A DNA stretch of 64,000 nt from Candidatus Thiosymbion sp. (GTDB lineage Bacteria > Pseudomonadota > Gammaproteobacteria > Chromatiales > Chromatiaceae): the NCBI GenBank assembly GCA_018435665.1, contig JAHDND010000048.1, positions 101,345-165,344 of the forward strand, read 5' to 3'. Of the stretch, positions 55,717 through 64,000 are shown piece after piece (position 1 is the stretch's first letter; each line of letters starts with the position of its first letter). Made by a program: the position numbers and the translations under genes. The notes under the pieces are model-generated. The model had not been told where the DNA came from. It made no database searches and saw only the letters and a list, made by a program, of their open reading frames with translations.

Positions 55717-55748
55717 GAGCCCATGAGCCCATGAGCCCATGAGCCCAG
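55717..55748. repeat. 8-bp tandem repeat, four units
   Basis: GAGCCCAT repeated three times plus GAGCCCAG. It lies 53 nt upstream of the likely pncC start and contains in-frame and out-of-frame ATGs. A unit length not divisible by three means copy-number change would shift any frame reading through it. Confidence 0.7.
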
Positions 55749-55801
55749 GAGCCAAAGGGTATCGCTTGCGCCGCACCCCGCCAGTGACCGAAACTCGGCT
55801 C

Positions 55802-56296
55802 ATGAACCAAGATCTCGAAGAACTGGCGGCGGCCCTGGGCCAGCGCCTCATGCAATCCGGGCTGATGCTCGCCACGGCGGAATCCTGTACCGGTGGCTGG
55901 ATCGCCCAGGTCGTGACCGGGGTGGCGGGTTCGAGCGCCTGGTTTGACCGGGGCTTCGTGACCTACAGCAACCAGGCCAAAGAGGAGATGCTGGGGGTGG
56001 ACGGTACTACCCTGGCGGCGCATGGGGCGGTCAGCGCCCCGGTGGTGACGGCGATGGCAACGGGCGCCCTGGCGCGCAGCCAGGCCCGGGTCGCGGTGGC
56101 GATCAGCGGCATCGCCGGTCCCGGGGGTGGCAGCGCGGAAAAGCCGGTGGGCACCGTCTTCATCGCCTGGGCCTTGGCGGGACAACCGCCGCGGGTGCGG
56201 CGTCTGCAACTGCCCGGCGATCGCGAGGCGGTGCGCCACCAGACCGTCCGCATCGCCCTGGAGGGACTGCTGGAGGTGCTTGGTGGCGGTGGCTGA
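55802..56296 (+). CDS. pncC: Nicotinamide-nucleotide amidohydrolase (PncC/CinA C-terminal family)
   Basis: A 164-residue stand-alone CinA C-terminal domain that deamidates nicotinamide mononucleotide to nicotinate mononucleotide in pyridine nucleotide salvage. LATAESCTGGWIAQ contains the catalytic Ser, and AISGIAGPGGGSAEKPVGTVFIAW is the family signature. ATG 55802 (MNQDLEELA) is preferred over 55739, which lies in the 8-bp repeat; no strong ribosome site is seen for either. A position near recA is typical of this gene family. Confidence 0.93.
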   Translation: MNQDLEELAAALGQRLMQSGLMLATAESCTGGWIAQVVTGVAGSSAWFDRGFVTYSNQAKEEMLGVDGTTLAAHGAVSAPVVTAMATGALARSQARVAVAISGIAGPGGGSAEKPVGTVFIAWALAGQPPRVRRLQLPGDREAVRHQTVRIALEGLLEVLGGGG

Positions 56297-56380
56297 GGGG
56301 CCTTTTTGCGCCATTGAATAAGCAGCGATGCAGCCGCAACCGAGGGATCGGGTCTTGGTGCCAACTCCGCCCATCCCATT

Positions 56381-56410
56381 CCCGTCCCGTCCCGTCCCGT
56401 CCCGTCCCGT
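56381..56410. repeat. 5-bp tandem repeat, six units
   Basis: CCCGT repeated six times without error, preceded by CCCATCCCATT. It lies in the 224-bp gap between pncC and thpR, which shows no other feature apart from the short palindrome CTGTAGAACAG at 56434-56444. Confidence 0.8.
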
Positions 56411-56520
56411 CCAGGCACGAGGTCGCAGACTCTCTGTAGAACAGAATGTTGCACACATGAACTTGTATCGACCGAGCGGACCTGGGCGGATTTACGATTC
56501 AGGCCAGTGGTTCGTTAGCG

Positions 56521-57159
56521 GTGGCTGACCGGCTCTTTTTCGCCCTCTGGCCCGCAGAGGCCCAGCGCTTGGCCCTGGCCCGGGTGCAGGCCGGACTTAC
56601 GGGGTCCATGAACCCTGCGGGCCGACCCGCGGTGGATGCCGCGAATCGGGACGCGATCGCCGCCGGGCAAATCCAAACCCATCCGGCCGGACCACAGTTC
56701 CATGGACGCCTGACCCACCCCGAAGACATCCACCTCACCCTGGTGTTTCTGGGCGCCATCTCCGCGGAGCAGCGCCGTTGCGCCGAGGCCGCCGCCGGAC
56801 GGGTACGTTCCCCGGTCTTCGAACTGACCCTGGACCGGGTTGGTTCCTTCCCCCGGGCGCGGGTGGTCTGGTGCGGCACGGACCGGGCGCCGGCGCCTCT
56901 CGACCACCTGGTCACAAGCCTGCGCGACGAACTGCGGGACTGTGGCGTGCCCCTCGACTCCCGCCCCTTTGCCCCCCACGCCACCCTGGCGCGCAACGCC
57001 CGACCCCTGACGGCACGCCCCTTGGACCGGCCCATCCACTGGCCGGTCGAGGCCTTTGTCCTGGCTTATGGTCGGGAGGGGCCCCCACCGCGCTATCGCA
57101 TCCTGCGATGCTGGCCCCTGGTCCTGCCATGGCCCTGTGGGGCTTCGGGGCTACCATGA
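56521..57159 (+). CDS. thpR: RNA 2',3'-cyclic phosphodiesterase
   Basis: A 212-residue 2H phosphoesterase (ThpR/LigT). The two catalytic HxT motifs are HLTLVFLG and HATLARNA. It begins GTG-encoded Met-Ala-Asp-Arg-Leu-Phe-Phe-Ala. Between the first strand and the first HxT there is an extra stretch of about 30 residues (GSMNPAGRPAVDAANRD and following), which explains the length above the usual 175-190. The family hydrolyses 2',3'-cyclic phosphate RNA ends; its biological substrate is uncertain. It lies between pncC and recA. Confidence 0.93.
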   Translation: MADRLFFALWPAEAQRLALARVQAGLTGSMNPAGRPAVDAANRDAIAAGQIQTHPAGPQFHGRLTHPEDIHLTLVFLGAISAEQRRCAEAAAGRVRSPVFELTLDRVGSFPRARVVWCGTDRAPAPLDHLVTSLRDELRDCGVPLDSRPFAPHATLARNARPLTARPLDRPIHWPVEAFVLAYGREGPPPRYRILRCWPLVLPWPCGASGLP

Positions 57160-57255
57160 CGCCGCTCAAGCGCTATGCGATACTTCCCCCCCTTTAATTA
57201 TTCCCGGCCCCGTGCCTGACCGCCCGGCGAGGGCAAACCCCAGACAGGAGCAACG

Positions 57256-58296
57256 ATGGACGAAAATCGCAAGAAGGCCCTGGCCGCCGCCCTGAGCCAG
57301 ATCGAGAAGCAGTTTGGCAAGGGCTCGGTCATGCGCATGGGCGATGCCGGCGCGGTGCGCAATGTGGAAGTCATCTCCACCGGCTCCCTGGGCCTGGACA
57401 TCGCCCTCGGCGTGGGTGGTGTCCCCAAGGGCCGGGTGGTGGAGATCTACGGGCCCGAGTCCTCGGGCAAGACCACCCTGACCCTGCACATCATCGCCGA
57501 GGCCCAGAAGCTGGGCGGTACCTGCGCCTTCGTCGATGCCGAGCACGCCCTGGACCCCGTTTACGCCAAGTGCCTGGGCGTCAACATGGACGAACTGCTG
57601 GTATCCCAGCCGGATACCGGTGAACAGGCCCTGGAGATCACCGACATGCTGGTGCGCTCCGGGGCGGTGGACGTGGTGGTGGTGGACTCGGTGGCGGCCC
57701 TGACCCCCAAGGCCGAGATCGAGGGCGAGATGGGCGACTCCCACGTCGGCCTCCAGGCGCGCCTCATGTCCCAGGCCCTGCGCAAGCTCACCGGCAACAT
57801 CAAGCGCTCCAACTGCCTGGTGGTCTTCATCAACCAGATCCGCATGAAGATCGGGGTCATGTTCGGCAGCCCGGAGACCACCACCGGCGGCAACGCCCTC
57901 AAGTTCTACGCCTCCGTGCGCCTCGACATCCGCCGTATCGGCTCCATCAAGAAGGGCGAGGAGGTCATCGGCAACGAGACCAAGGTCAAGGTGGTCAAGA
58001 ACAAGGTCGCGCCCCCCTTCAAGCAGGCCGAGTTCGACATCCTCTACGGCGAGGGTGTCTCCCGGGAGGGTGAGATCATCGACCTGGGCGCCCAGCACGG
58101 CATCATCGACAAGTCCGGCGCCTGGTACAGTTATGGTGGCACCCGCATCGGCCAGGGCAAGGACAATGTCCGCGTCTATCTCAAGGAGAATCCGGCCATG
58201 GCCGCCGAGATCGAGGCCAAGATCCGCGAAAAGCTGCTGCCGGCGGCCGATGCCGCCGCCCCCGCGGAGCCACTGGAGATCCTGGCGGGCGAGTGA
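57256..58296 (+). CDS. recA: Recombinase A
   Basis: A 346-residue RecA, the strand-exchange ATPase and coprotease for LexA. Walker A is [11 protein letters not shown] at about residue 66, Walker [11 protein letters not shown], loop L2 [30 protein letters not shown], and the C-terminus is Ala/Glu-rich. CAGGAG precedes the ATG. It is followed by recX. I could not find a CTG-N10-CAG LexA site in the 97 nt upstream, which is unexpected if uvrA is LexA-controlled. Confidence 0.99.
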   Translation: MDENRKKALAAALSQIEKQFGKGSVMRMGDAGAVRNVEVISTGSLGLDIALGVGGVPKGRVVEIYGPESSGKTTLTLHIIAEAQKLGGTCAFVDAEHALDPVYAKCLGVNMDELLVSQPDTGEQALEITDMLVRSGAVDVVVVDSVAALTPKAEIEGEMGDSHVGLQARLMSQALRKLTGNIKRSNCLVVFINQIRMKIGVMFGSPETTTGGNALKFYASVRLDIRRIGSIKKGEEVIGNETKVKVVKNKVAPPFKQAEFDILYGEGVSREGEIIDLGAQHGIIDKSGAWYSYGGTRIGQGKDNVRVYLKENPAMAAEIEAKIREKLLPAADAAAPAEPLEILAGE

Positions 58297-58498
58297 TGCG
58301 CGTACCCGGCATTCGCCAGGCCGCGCGTTTTCCACTAAACCCCTGGCGGTCTTCGGCCTCCAAGATTTCCATGCGCGGCTGTTGGTTGAACGCTATTTAT
58401 CCCCTGGTCGCCGAATATCCGCATTGCCAGGAGGGAGTAAGGGATGCGTTGAGCACTATATCTAGACGACGCACTTCACTTTTCAGCATCGAGGAGGA

Positions 58499-58598
58499 GG
58501 GTCGGGGGGCGTCTGGTGGGGGTGTCAACCGCATGGATGCGGTTGCCAAGCCTACAGGGACGTATTCACGGCGTCCCCCGCCAGACGCCACCCGACCC
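58499..58598. repeat. Nested stem-loop element between recA and recX
   Basis: Outer arms of 24 nt (58499-58522 and 58575-58598) are complementary at 22 positions. Inside is a second perfect hairpin, CAACCGCAT-GG-ATGCGGTTG (58526-58545), followed by CCAAGCCTACAGGGACGTAT. The whole resembles a repetitive extragenic palindrome or miniature element. It occupies the middle of the 319-bp recA-recX gap, whose remaining parts show nothing clear. Confidence 0.8.
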
Positions 58599-58615
58599 GA
58601 GGAAACCGAATATTT

Positions 58616-59164
58616 GTGCGCGATGCAAATATCCCCTGGTCGCCACCAGTCCCCGGCGGGGATGAGGCGGAATCTAATCCCGAACTGCCCATGATGGATG
58701 ATGCGGCGGGCCAGTTGCCCGAGGAAAACGCGATCCGGGATCGGGCCATGCGCCTCCTTGCCAGCCGGGAACACAGCCGCCTGGAACTGGAGCGTAAGCT
58801 GCGGGCCAAGGGCTTTGAAGGCGCAGCCGTCGCCCGGGCCCTGGATGACCTGATCGAAAGCGATCTGGTGAGCAACGAGCGCATGGCGGAGGCCTATGTC
58901 ACCGCCCGTGCGCGCAAAGGTATTGGTCCTCAACGCCTGCGTCAGGAACTGCGCGAACGTGGGGTGGAGAACGACCTGATCGCCCCGCTCCTCGACCGGG
59001 ACGCCGAGGATTGGGCGGAACGCCTCGCCCAGGTGGCGGAGAAGAAATTCGGCCCGGAACCAGCCGCAGACCCCAAGGAACTGGCACGTCGGGCCCGATT
59101 CCTGGAGTATCGCGGCTTTCCGTCGGATCTCGTCCGCCGTTACCTGCGCGGTGATTTGAGTTGA
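58616..59164 (+). CDS. recX: Regulatory protein RecX
   Basis: A RecX of up to 182 residues, which binds RecA filaments and inhibits recombinase and coprotease activity. The three-helix repeats are visible: AMRLLASREHSRLELERKLRAKG, VARALDDLIESDLVSNERMAEAYV, RARFLEYRGFPSDLVRRYL. GTG 58616 has GAGGAAA 10 nt upstream but gives a Pro-rich leader. ATG 58691 gives the more usual length of about 157 but has no ribosome site. The nested stem-loop element lies immediately before and could tune its expression relative to recA. Confidence 0.93.
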   Translation: MRDANIPWSPPVPGGDEAESNPELPMMDDAAGQLPEENAIRDRAMRLLASREHSRLELERKLRAKGFEGAAVARALDDLIESDLVSNERMAEAYVTARARKGIGPQRLRQELRERGVENDLIAPLLDRDAEDWAERLAQVAEKKFGPEPAADPKELARRARFLEYRGFPSDLVRRYLRGDLS

Positions 59165-59314
59165 GTCAGTGGTTGCCTTCCCCGCGTGCCGGGTAAGGTG
59201 GATAGTCCGCATTGGCACAGCAAGCCGGGCCAGCAGGGGGCAGTGCGCTGGCCCGAGCCAAGTCACCCAAGTGGTCTGAGTGGCTAAACCTGATTAAACA
59301 ATGAGTTTCACGTC

Positions 59315-61924
59315 ATGAAGAGCAGTGCCGAGCTGAGAGTCAGCTTCCTTGATTACTTTGCCAGCCACGGCCACCAAGTGGTGCCCAGCAGCCCTCTGGT
59401 GCCGGCCAACGACCCGACCCTGCTGTTCACCAACGCCGGCATGGTCCAATTCAAGGATGTCTTCCTGGGTCGCGACAAGCGCCCCTACCACCGCGCCGCC
59501 AGCTCCCAGCGTTGCGTCCGTGCCGGCGGTAAGCACAACGATCTGGAGAACGTCGGCTACACCGCCCGCCATCACACCTTTTTCGAGATGCTGGGCAATT
59601 TCAGCTTTGGTGACTATTTCAAGCACAACGCCATCCGCTACGCCTGGGAGTACCTCACCGAGGTCCTCGCCATCCCCCCGGAGCGCCTCTGGGTCACCGT
59701 CTATCAGGACGACGACGAGGCCGCCGCCATCTGGCTGGACGAGGTCGGCGTCGACCCCAACCGCTTCTCCCGCTGCGGTGAGAAGGACAATTTCTGGGCC
59801 ATGGGCGACACCGGCCCCTGCGGCCCCTGCTCCGAGATCTTCTACGACCATGGCCCCGAGGTCCCTGGCGGTCCCCCCGGTTCGCCGGAGGCCGACGGCG
59901 ATCGCTACATCGAGATCTGGAACCTGGTCTTCATGCAGTTCGACCGCGACCCCAGCGGCAAGCTCAGCCCCCTGCCCAAGCCCTCGGTGGACACCGGCAT
60001 GGGCCTGGAGCGCCTGGCGGCGGTCATGCAGGGCGTCCACAGCAACTACGAGATCGACCTCTTCGCCCGGCTCATCGCCGCCGCCGCCGAGCTGACCGGG
60101 GCCCCCGACCGGGACTCCAAGGCCCTGCGGGTCATCGCCGACCACATCCGCTCCGCCGCCTTCCTCATCGTCGATGGCGTCACCCCGGGCAACGAGGGGC
60201 GGGGCTATGTCCTGCGCCGCATCATCCGCCGCGCCATCCGCCACGGCTACCAGCTTGGGCAGCAGCAGCCCTTTTTTTACCGGCTGGTCGCCCCCCTGGC
60301 GGCGGAGATGGGCGTGGCCTTCCCCGAGCTGCCCAAGGCCCAGGAGCGGGTGGCCCATGTCCTCAAGCTGGAGGAGGAGCGCTTCGCCGAGACCCTGGAG
60401 CAGGGCCTGCGCATCCTCGATCAGGCCGTGGCTGGTCTCAGCGGCGACGTCATCCCCGGCGAGACCCTCTTCAAGCTCTACGACACCTATGGCTTCCCCG
60501 TCGATCTGACCGCCGACATCGCCCGGGAGCGGGGCCTGGGCATCGACAGCGCCGGCTTCGACCGGGAGATGGCCCGCCAGAAGGAGCGCGCCCGCGCCGC
60601 CAGCCAGTTCGGCGCCGCCTATGGCGCCGGCCTGCGCCTGGAGGGCGAGACCTGCTTCACCGGCTACGAGCACCTGGAGGACCGCGCCCACGTCACCGGC
60701 CTCTATCGTGGCGAGACGGCGGTGGAGGCCCTGGAGTCGGGCGAGGAGGGCATGGTCATCCTGGACCAGACCCCCTTCTACGCCGAGTCCGGCGGCCAGG
60801 TCGGTGATCGCGGCTGGCTCACCGGCGAGCGGGTGCGACTGACGGTGCGCAATACCCAGAAGCTGGGTGGGGACGTCTTCGGCCACCTGTGCCGGGTGGA
60901 GGAGGGCCGGCTGACGGTCGGCGACGTGGTGGAGGCCCGGGTGGATGCCGAGCGGCGCCAGGCCACCGCCCTCAACCACTCCGCCACCCACCTGATGCAC
61001 GCCGCCCTGCGCCAGATCCTGGGCGACCACGTCCAGCAGAAGGGCTCCCTGGTGGACCCGGAGCGGCTGCGCTTCGACTTCTCCCACTTCGAACCGGTCA
61101 GCCGCGAGCAGTTGCGCGCCATCGAGCGCCTGGTCAATCAGCAGATCCGCGCCAACCATGAGGTCGAGACCCGCCTCATGGCCCTGGAGGAGGCCAAGGC
61201 CAGCGGCGCCATGGCCCTGTTCGGCGAGAAATACGCCGACCAGGTGCGGGTGCTGCGCATGGGTGACTTCTCCACTGAGCTGTGCGGCGGCACCCATGTC
61301 CAGGCGGTGGGGGACATCGGCCTGTTCAAGATCCTCAGCGAGGGCGGCGTCGCGGCCGGAGTGCGGCGCATCGAGGCCACCACCGGGGCCAATGCCCTGG
61401 CGGCGGTGGAGGCGGACGAGGAGCGCCTGCTGCGCCTGGCCAGCCTGGTCAAGGGCGGTCGCGAGGACCTGGATGACAAGGTCGCCGCCCTGCTGGAGCG
61501 CGCCAAGCGCCTGGAGAAGGAACTGGCCGATCTCAAGGCCAAGGCCGCCGGCGCCGCGGGCGCCGACCTGGCCGCCCAGGCGGAGGAGATTGGCCAGGGC
61601 ATCAAGGTCCTGGCGGCCCGTCTGGAGGGCGCCGATCCCAAAGCCTTGCGCGAGGCCCTGGACCGGCTCAAGGACAAGCTGGGCTCCGCCGTCATCCTGC
61701 TCGCCACCGAGCAGGAGGGTAAGGTGAGCTTGATCGCCGGGGTGACCAAGGACCTCACCGGGCGCTTCCAGGCCGGCGACCTGATCCGCGAGGCCGCGGC
61801 CCAGGTTGGAGGCAAGGGCGGCGGTCGGCCGGACATGGCACAGGCCGGGGGCAACGATCCCGCCGGCTTGCCGGCGGCCCTGGCCCTGGCCAAGGAGTGG
61901 GCACGGGCGCGGGCGGCGGCCTAG
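59315..61924 (+). CDS. alaS: Alanyl-tRNA synthetase
   Basis: An 869-residue class II synthetase. The N-terminal catalytic domain has [16 protein letters not shown] and the [20 protein letters not shown] motif. A tRNA recognition region follows. The editing domain carries zinc ligands in [11 protein letters not shown] and [13 protein letters not shown], which clears mischarged Ser and Gly. The C-terminal DHHA1/C-Ala domain ends [11 protein letters not shown]. Length is normal. It starts 150 nt after recX in the conserved gammaproteobacterial order. Confidence 0.99.
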   Translation: MKSSAELRVSFLDYFASHGHQVVPSSPLVPANDPTLLFTNAGMVQFKDVFLGRDKRPYHRAASSQRCVRAGGKHNDLENVGYTARHHTFFEMLGNFSFGDYFKHNAIRYAWEYLTEVLAIPPERLWVTVYQDDDEAAAIWLDEVGVDPNRFSRCGEKDNFWAMGDTGPCGPCSEIFYDHGPEVPGGPPGSPEADGDRYIEIWNLVFMQFDRDPSGKLSPLPKPSVDTGMGLERLAAVMQGVHSNYEIDLFARLIAAAAELTGAPDRDSKALRVIADHIRSAAFLIVDGVTPGNEGRGYVLRRIIRRAIRHGYQLGQQQPFFYRLVAPLAAEMGVAFPELPKAQERVAHVLKLEEERFAETLEQGLRILDQAVAGLSGDVIPGETLFKLYDTYGFPVDLTADIARERGLGIDSAGFDREMARQKERARAASQFGAAYGAGLRLEGETCFTGYEHLEDRAHVTGLYRGETAVEALESGEEGMVILDQTPFYAESGGQVGDRGWLTGERVRLTVRNTQKLGGDVFGHLCRVEEGRLTVGDVVEARVDAERRQATALNHSATHLMHAALRQILGDHVQQKGSLVDPERLRFDFSHFEPVSREQLRAIERLVNQQIRANHEVETRLMALEEAKASGAMALFGEKYADQVRVLRMGDFSTELCGGTHVQAVGDIGLFKILSEGGVAAGVRRIEATTGANALAAVEADEERLLRLASLVKGGREDLDDKVAALLERAKRLEKELADLKAKAAGAAGADLAAQAEEIGQGIKVLAARLEGADPKALREALDRLKDKLGSAVILLATEQEGKVSLIAGVTKDLTGRFQAGDLIREAAAQVGGKGGGRPDMAQAGGNDPAGLPAALALAKEWARARAAA

Positions 61925-61940
61925 TTTGGTCAGGGACGAC

Positions 61941-61961
61941 CCGGGCGCGGTGCGCGCCCGG
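61941..61961. terminator. GC-rich hairpin after alaS
   Basis: CCGGGCGCG and CGCGCCCGG form a perfect 9-bp stem with a 3-nt loop, 17 nt after the alaS stop. It lacks a T tract, so it is a weak terminator candidate. Confidence 0.4.
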
Positions 61962-61976
61962 TCCTCCCCATCGAAG

Positions 61977-62032
61977 CCGGAAGCTGAAATGCGATCTGTA
62001 TATTTCAGTCTCGGCTAATTTTCCTCTATCAT
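61977..62032. repeat. Dispersed intergenic element, copy C, overlapping a putative lysC promoter
   Basis: It contains the shared 12-mer CTGAAATGCGAT (61984-61995). GCCGGAAGCTGAAAT pairs imperfectly with ATTTCAGTCTCGGC just after it. TTTCAG (62003-62008), an 18-nt spacer and TATCAT (62027-62032) could be a lysC promoter. Confidence 0.5.
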
Positions 62033-62165
62033 CCGTCGGCTGTAGCGGTTTTCGGCCAAGTAGCCCCGCCGCGCCAGGCCCCGCCGCGGGCCTTGGTGCT
62101 GCTCGCGGCCTGGCTTGGCTACCGGTTCGGCATCCCAGACTTTGCAATGACCTAAGGAGAGTGCC

Positions 62166-63389
62166 ATGGCGCTCATTGTTCAAAAATATGGCGGCACCTC
62201 CGTCGGCAGCGTGGAGCGTATCCAGAACGTTGCCCAGCGGGTGAAGCGCTGGCGCGATCAGGGCGATCAGGTGGTGGTGGTCGTCTCCGCCATGTCCGGC
62301 GAGACCGATCGGCTCATCGGCCTGGCCAAGGCCATCCAGAATCCACCCAATCCCCGGGAGTTGGATGTCATCATGGCTACCGGCGAACAGGTCACCATCG
62401 GCCTGCTGGCCATGGCCCTCGACGGCATCGGCTGTCCTTCCCGCTCCTACACCGGCGGCCAGGTTCAGGTCCTCACCGACAGTGCCCATAACAAGGCGCG
62501 CATCCGCGATATCGAGGGCGCCAACATCCGGGCCGATCTGGATGCCGGGCGCGTCGTGGTCGTCGCGGGTTTCCAGGGCGTCGACGAGCAGGGCAACATC
62601 ACCACCCTGGGGCGCGGCGGCTCCGATACCTCCGCCGTGGCCGTGGCCGCCGCCCTGAGCGCCGACGAGTGCCAGATCTACACCGACGTGGATGGGGTCT
62701 ACACCACCGATCCGCGCGTGGAGCCCCGCGCCCGCAAGCTCGACCGCATCACCTTCGAGGAGATGCTCGAGATGGCCAGCCTCGGCTCCAAGGTCCTGCA
62801 GATCCGTTCCGTGGAGTTTGCGGGTAAGTACAAGGTCCCATTGCGCGTGCTCTCCAGCCTGGAAGAGGGCGAAGGCACGCTGATTTCACTCGAGGAGGAC
62901 GCCGTGGAACAAGCGGTCATTTCCGGTATTGCATTCGCCCGCGACGAGGCCAAGCTCACCATCCTGGGGGTCCCGGACCAGCCGGGGGTGGCCTACAAGA
63001 TCCTGGGTCCCATCGCGGACGCCAACATCGAAGTGGATATGATCATCCAGAACATCGCCGCCGACGAGGCGACGACGGACTTCACCTTCACCGTCCACCG
63101 CAACGACTACCAGCGCGCCCTGGCGATCCTCAAGGACACCGCCGAGGCCATGGCCGCCCGCCAGGTGACCGGTGACGATCGCATCGCCAAGATTTCCATC
63201 GTCGGCGTTGGCATGCGCTCCCATGCCGGCATCGCCAGCAAGATGTTCGCCGCCCTGGCCAAGGAGGGGATCAACATCCGCATGATCTCCACCTCCGAGA
63301 TCAAGATTTCCGTGGTCGTCGACGAAAAATACCTGGAACTGGCCGTTCGTGCCCTGCATAGCGCCTTCGAGCTCGACAAGACGGCCTGA
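62166..63389 (+). CDS. lysC: Aspartate kinase
   Basis: A 407-residue monofunctional aspartokinase that phosphorylates aspartate at the head of the lysine, threonine and methionine pathway. The kinase domain opens [27 protein letters not shown] and the substrate-binding region are intact. Two C-terminal ACT domains (from about residue 265) should bind Lys and Thr for feedback inhibition. AAGGAGAG precedes the ATG. The length matches the alpha-type enzymes of Pseudomonas and Chromatiaceae. No lysine riboswitch is recognisable in the 240-nt leader. Confidence 0.98.
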   Translation: MALIVQKYGGTSVGSVERIQNVAQRVKRWRDQGDQVVVVVSAMSGETDRLIGLAKAIQNPPNPRELDVIMATGEQVTIGLLAMALDGIGCPSRSYTGGQVQVLTDSAHNKARIRDIEGANIRADLDAGRVVVVAGFQGVDEQGNITTLGRGGSDTSAVAVAAALSADECQIYTDVDGVYTTDPRVEPRARKLDRITFEEMLEMASLGSKVLQIRSVEFAGKYKVPLRVLSSLEEGEGTLISLEEDAVEQAVISGIAFARDEAKLTILGVPDQPGVAYKILGPIADANIEVDMIIQNIAADEATTDFTFTVHRNDYQRALAILKDTAEAMAARQVTGDDRIAKISIVGVGMRSHAGIASKMFAALAKEGINIRMISTSEIKISVVVDEKYLELAVRALHSAFELDKTA

Positions 63390-63629
63390 TCGCCGATGTT
63401 GGGCCCCAAATTGGTGCATTCCGGGGGAGAATTGCTCCGATGGTGGTGGCTTCCGCCGTAAAAAACCTTTTGGGAGTATCTGGCTATTGCTAAAATTCAA
63501 TTATCACGGAGTCGTATCCAGGTCTCCGTGTCTATCGCTTCGCGGTTCCAGCGCTTGAGCCGGCCCTGCCGCTCCTCGCCGTTCCTGGTCCGCGTTCTGG
63601 ATAATGGACTGTAAGGGAGAGAACGCGAA

Positions 63630-63845
63630 ATGTTGATACTTACGAGACGGGTCGGCGAGACCCTCATGATCGGTGACGAAGTCACCGTCACGGTACTTGG
63701 CGTCAAGGGCAATCAGGTGCGGATCGGCGTCAATGCCCCGCGTGACGTTGCCGTCCACCGCGAGGAGATCTATGAGCGCATCAAGCGCGAGCAGGCCGGC
63801 CAGGCCAACTTGACCGAAAGCGACAGCGAAGACGACCTCGATTAG
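63630..63845 (+). CDS. csrA: Carbon storage regulator CsrA
   Basis: A 71-residue RNA-binding dimer that represses or activates translation at GGA-containing leaders. [20 protein letters not shown] and the second RNA-contact region [12 protein letters not shown] are typical. The C-terminal tail is Ser/Asp/Glu-rich. GGGAGAGAACGCGAAATG contains the ribosome site and a GGA, with another GGA 12 nt further upstream, so autoregulation is possible. A weak promoter may be TTTTGG-N17-TAAAAT at 63468-63496. It sits between lysC and tRNA-Ser. Confidence 0.98.
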   Translation: MLILTRRVGETLMIGDEVTVTVLGVKGNQVRIGVNAPRDVAVHREEIYERIKREQAGQANLTESDSEDDLD

Positions 63846-63871
63846 GGCTAGCACCCTGTGGCGGGCGGGGC

Positions 63872-63877
63872 TATAAT
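63872..63877 (+). promoter_or_regulatory. -10 element of tRNA-Ser promoter
   Basis: A perfect TATAAT 30 nt before the tRNA 5' end, followed by TTGCCCCC, a GC-rich discriminator typical of stringently controlled stable RNA promoters. The -35 region is weak. Confidence 0.7.
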
Positions 63878-63907
63878 TTGCCCCCTTGAATCGCCCGCCG
63901 ATTTTCT

Positions 63908-64000
63908 GGAGAGATGGCCGAGAGGCTGAAGGCGCTCCCCTGCTAAGGGAGTATGGGGCTTGAAACTCCATCGAGGGTTCGAATCCCTCTCTCTCCGCCA
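63908..64000 (+). tRNA. tRNA-Ser (anticodon GCT)
   Basis: A 93-nt class II tRNA with encoded CCA ending at the last base of the window. The acceptor GGAGAGA pairs with TCTCTCC. The anticodon stem CTCCC/GGGAG encloses CTGCTAA, giving anticodon GCT for AGC/AGU. A long variable arm (TATGGGGCTTGAAACTCCATC) is typical of serine tRNAs. It follows csrA as in many Gammaproteobacteria. Confidence 0.97.

Noticed and set aside
56434..56444. CTGT-AGA-ACAG palindrome
   Set aside because: The half-sites look like LexA ends but the spacer is 3 nt instead of 8, so it cannot be a LexA site.
57160..57255. Search for a LexA box before recA
   Set aside because: The only near match, CTG-N10-GAG at about 57216, breaks the invariant CAG. 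Nothing else has the right spacing.
59301..59318. Five-codon ORF (ATG to TGA) overlapping the alaS start
   Set aside because: It has no Ala codon, no ribosome site and no attenuator structure, so a leader peptide role is not supported.
61925..62165. Lysine riboswitch before lysC
   Set aside because: The leader is only 240 nt and shows none of the conserved lysine riboswitch segments; the visible structures are a GC-rich hairpin and the dispersed repeat.

Overview
The window is one high-GC stretch of gammaproteobacterial chromosome, most likely from a purple sulfur bacterium (Chromatiaceae or close kin). Two observations support this. A small secreted Gly/Tyr/Trp-rich protein at 54671-55012 looks like a sulfur globule envelope protein. 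The block recA-recX-alaS-lysC-csrA-tRNA-Ser at 57256-64000 has the order usual in Gammaproteobacteria. I saw no insertion sequence, prophage, integrase or CRISPR array. Mobile-type content is limited to two type II toxin-antitoxin pairs (hicAB, ccdAB) and a truncated DNA methyltransferase.

Layout. (1) 1-14717 is a phosphate-uptake island: the C-terminal part of a PiT transporter with its DUF47/PhoU-like partner, a CHASE-domain histidine kinase with a sigma-54 response regulator, a SulP-STAS-cNMP-binding anion transporter, a second DUF47+PiT operon, and two divergent Na/Pi cotransporters. Two arrays of four 11-bp direct repeats, which look like PhoB operators, lie upstream of the PiT operon and between the Na/Pi genes. 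(2) 14898-27969 is housekeeping: a TorF-like porin, uvrA with a candidate LexA box, a YajR-type MFS exporter, ssb, the dTDP-L-rhamnose genes rfbBACD, a secreted protein of unknown function, prfC and a BolA/IbaG-like gene. (3) 28508-33339 has tRNA-Val(CAC) with a clear promoter and terminator, then an overlapping pair encoding an active-looking diguanylate cyclase and a PAS-GGDEF-EAL protein whose GGDEF motif is degenerate. (4) 33471-43720 is an accessory zone: a GH3 glycosidase with low-complexity insertions, an HD hydrolase, hicAB, a methyltransferase fragment fused to a DUF2442 frame across a DUF4160 remnant, a long CoA-transferase, a MacAB-type efflux operon and ccdAB. (5) 43789-54504 holds membrane and lipid functions: an LplT-PlsC-acyl-ACP synthetase triple fusion, a ThrE-like exporter, an unrecognised 335-residue helical protein, and an HlyD adaptor with an RbbA-type ABC transporter. 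(6) 54671-64000 holds the sulfur globule gene, a cupin, pncC, thpR and the recA-to-tRNA-Ser block.

Themes. Phosphate uptake is unusually redundant, with four transporters in under 15 kb. Several otherwise conserved proteins carry in-frame low-complexity insertions or tails (GH3, Aas fusion, RbbA, MacA). Non-coding DNA is rich in structured repeats: a dispersed element with the core CTGAAATGCGAT in three intergenic regions, a two-copy 31-nt motif, a nested stem-loop between recA and recX, a 46-bp tandem repeat, short tandem repeats and a G-quadruplex motif.

All protein assignments come from reading motifs and recalled family features. No database search was run, so names without a clear motif are given cautiously.
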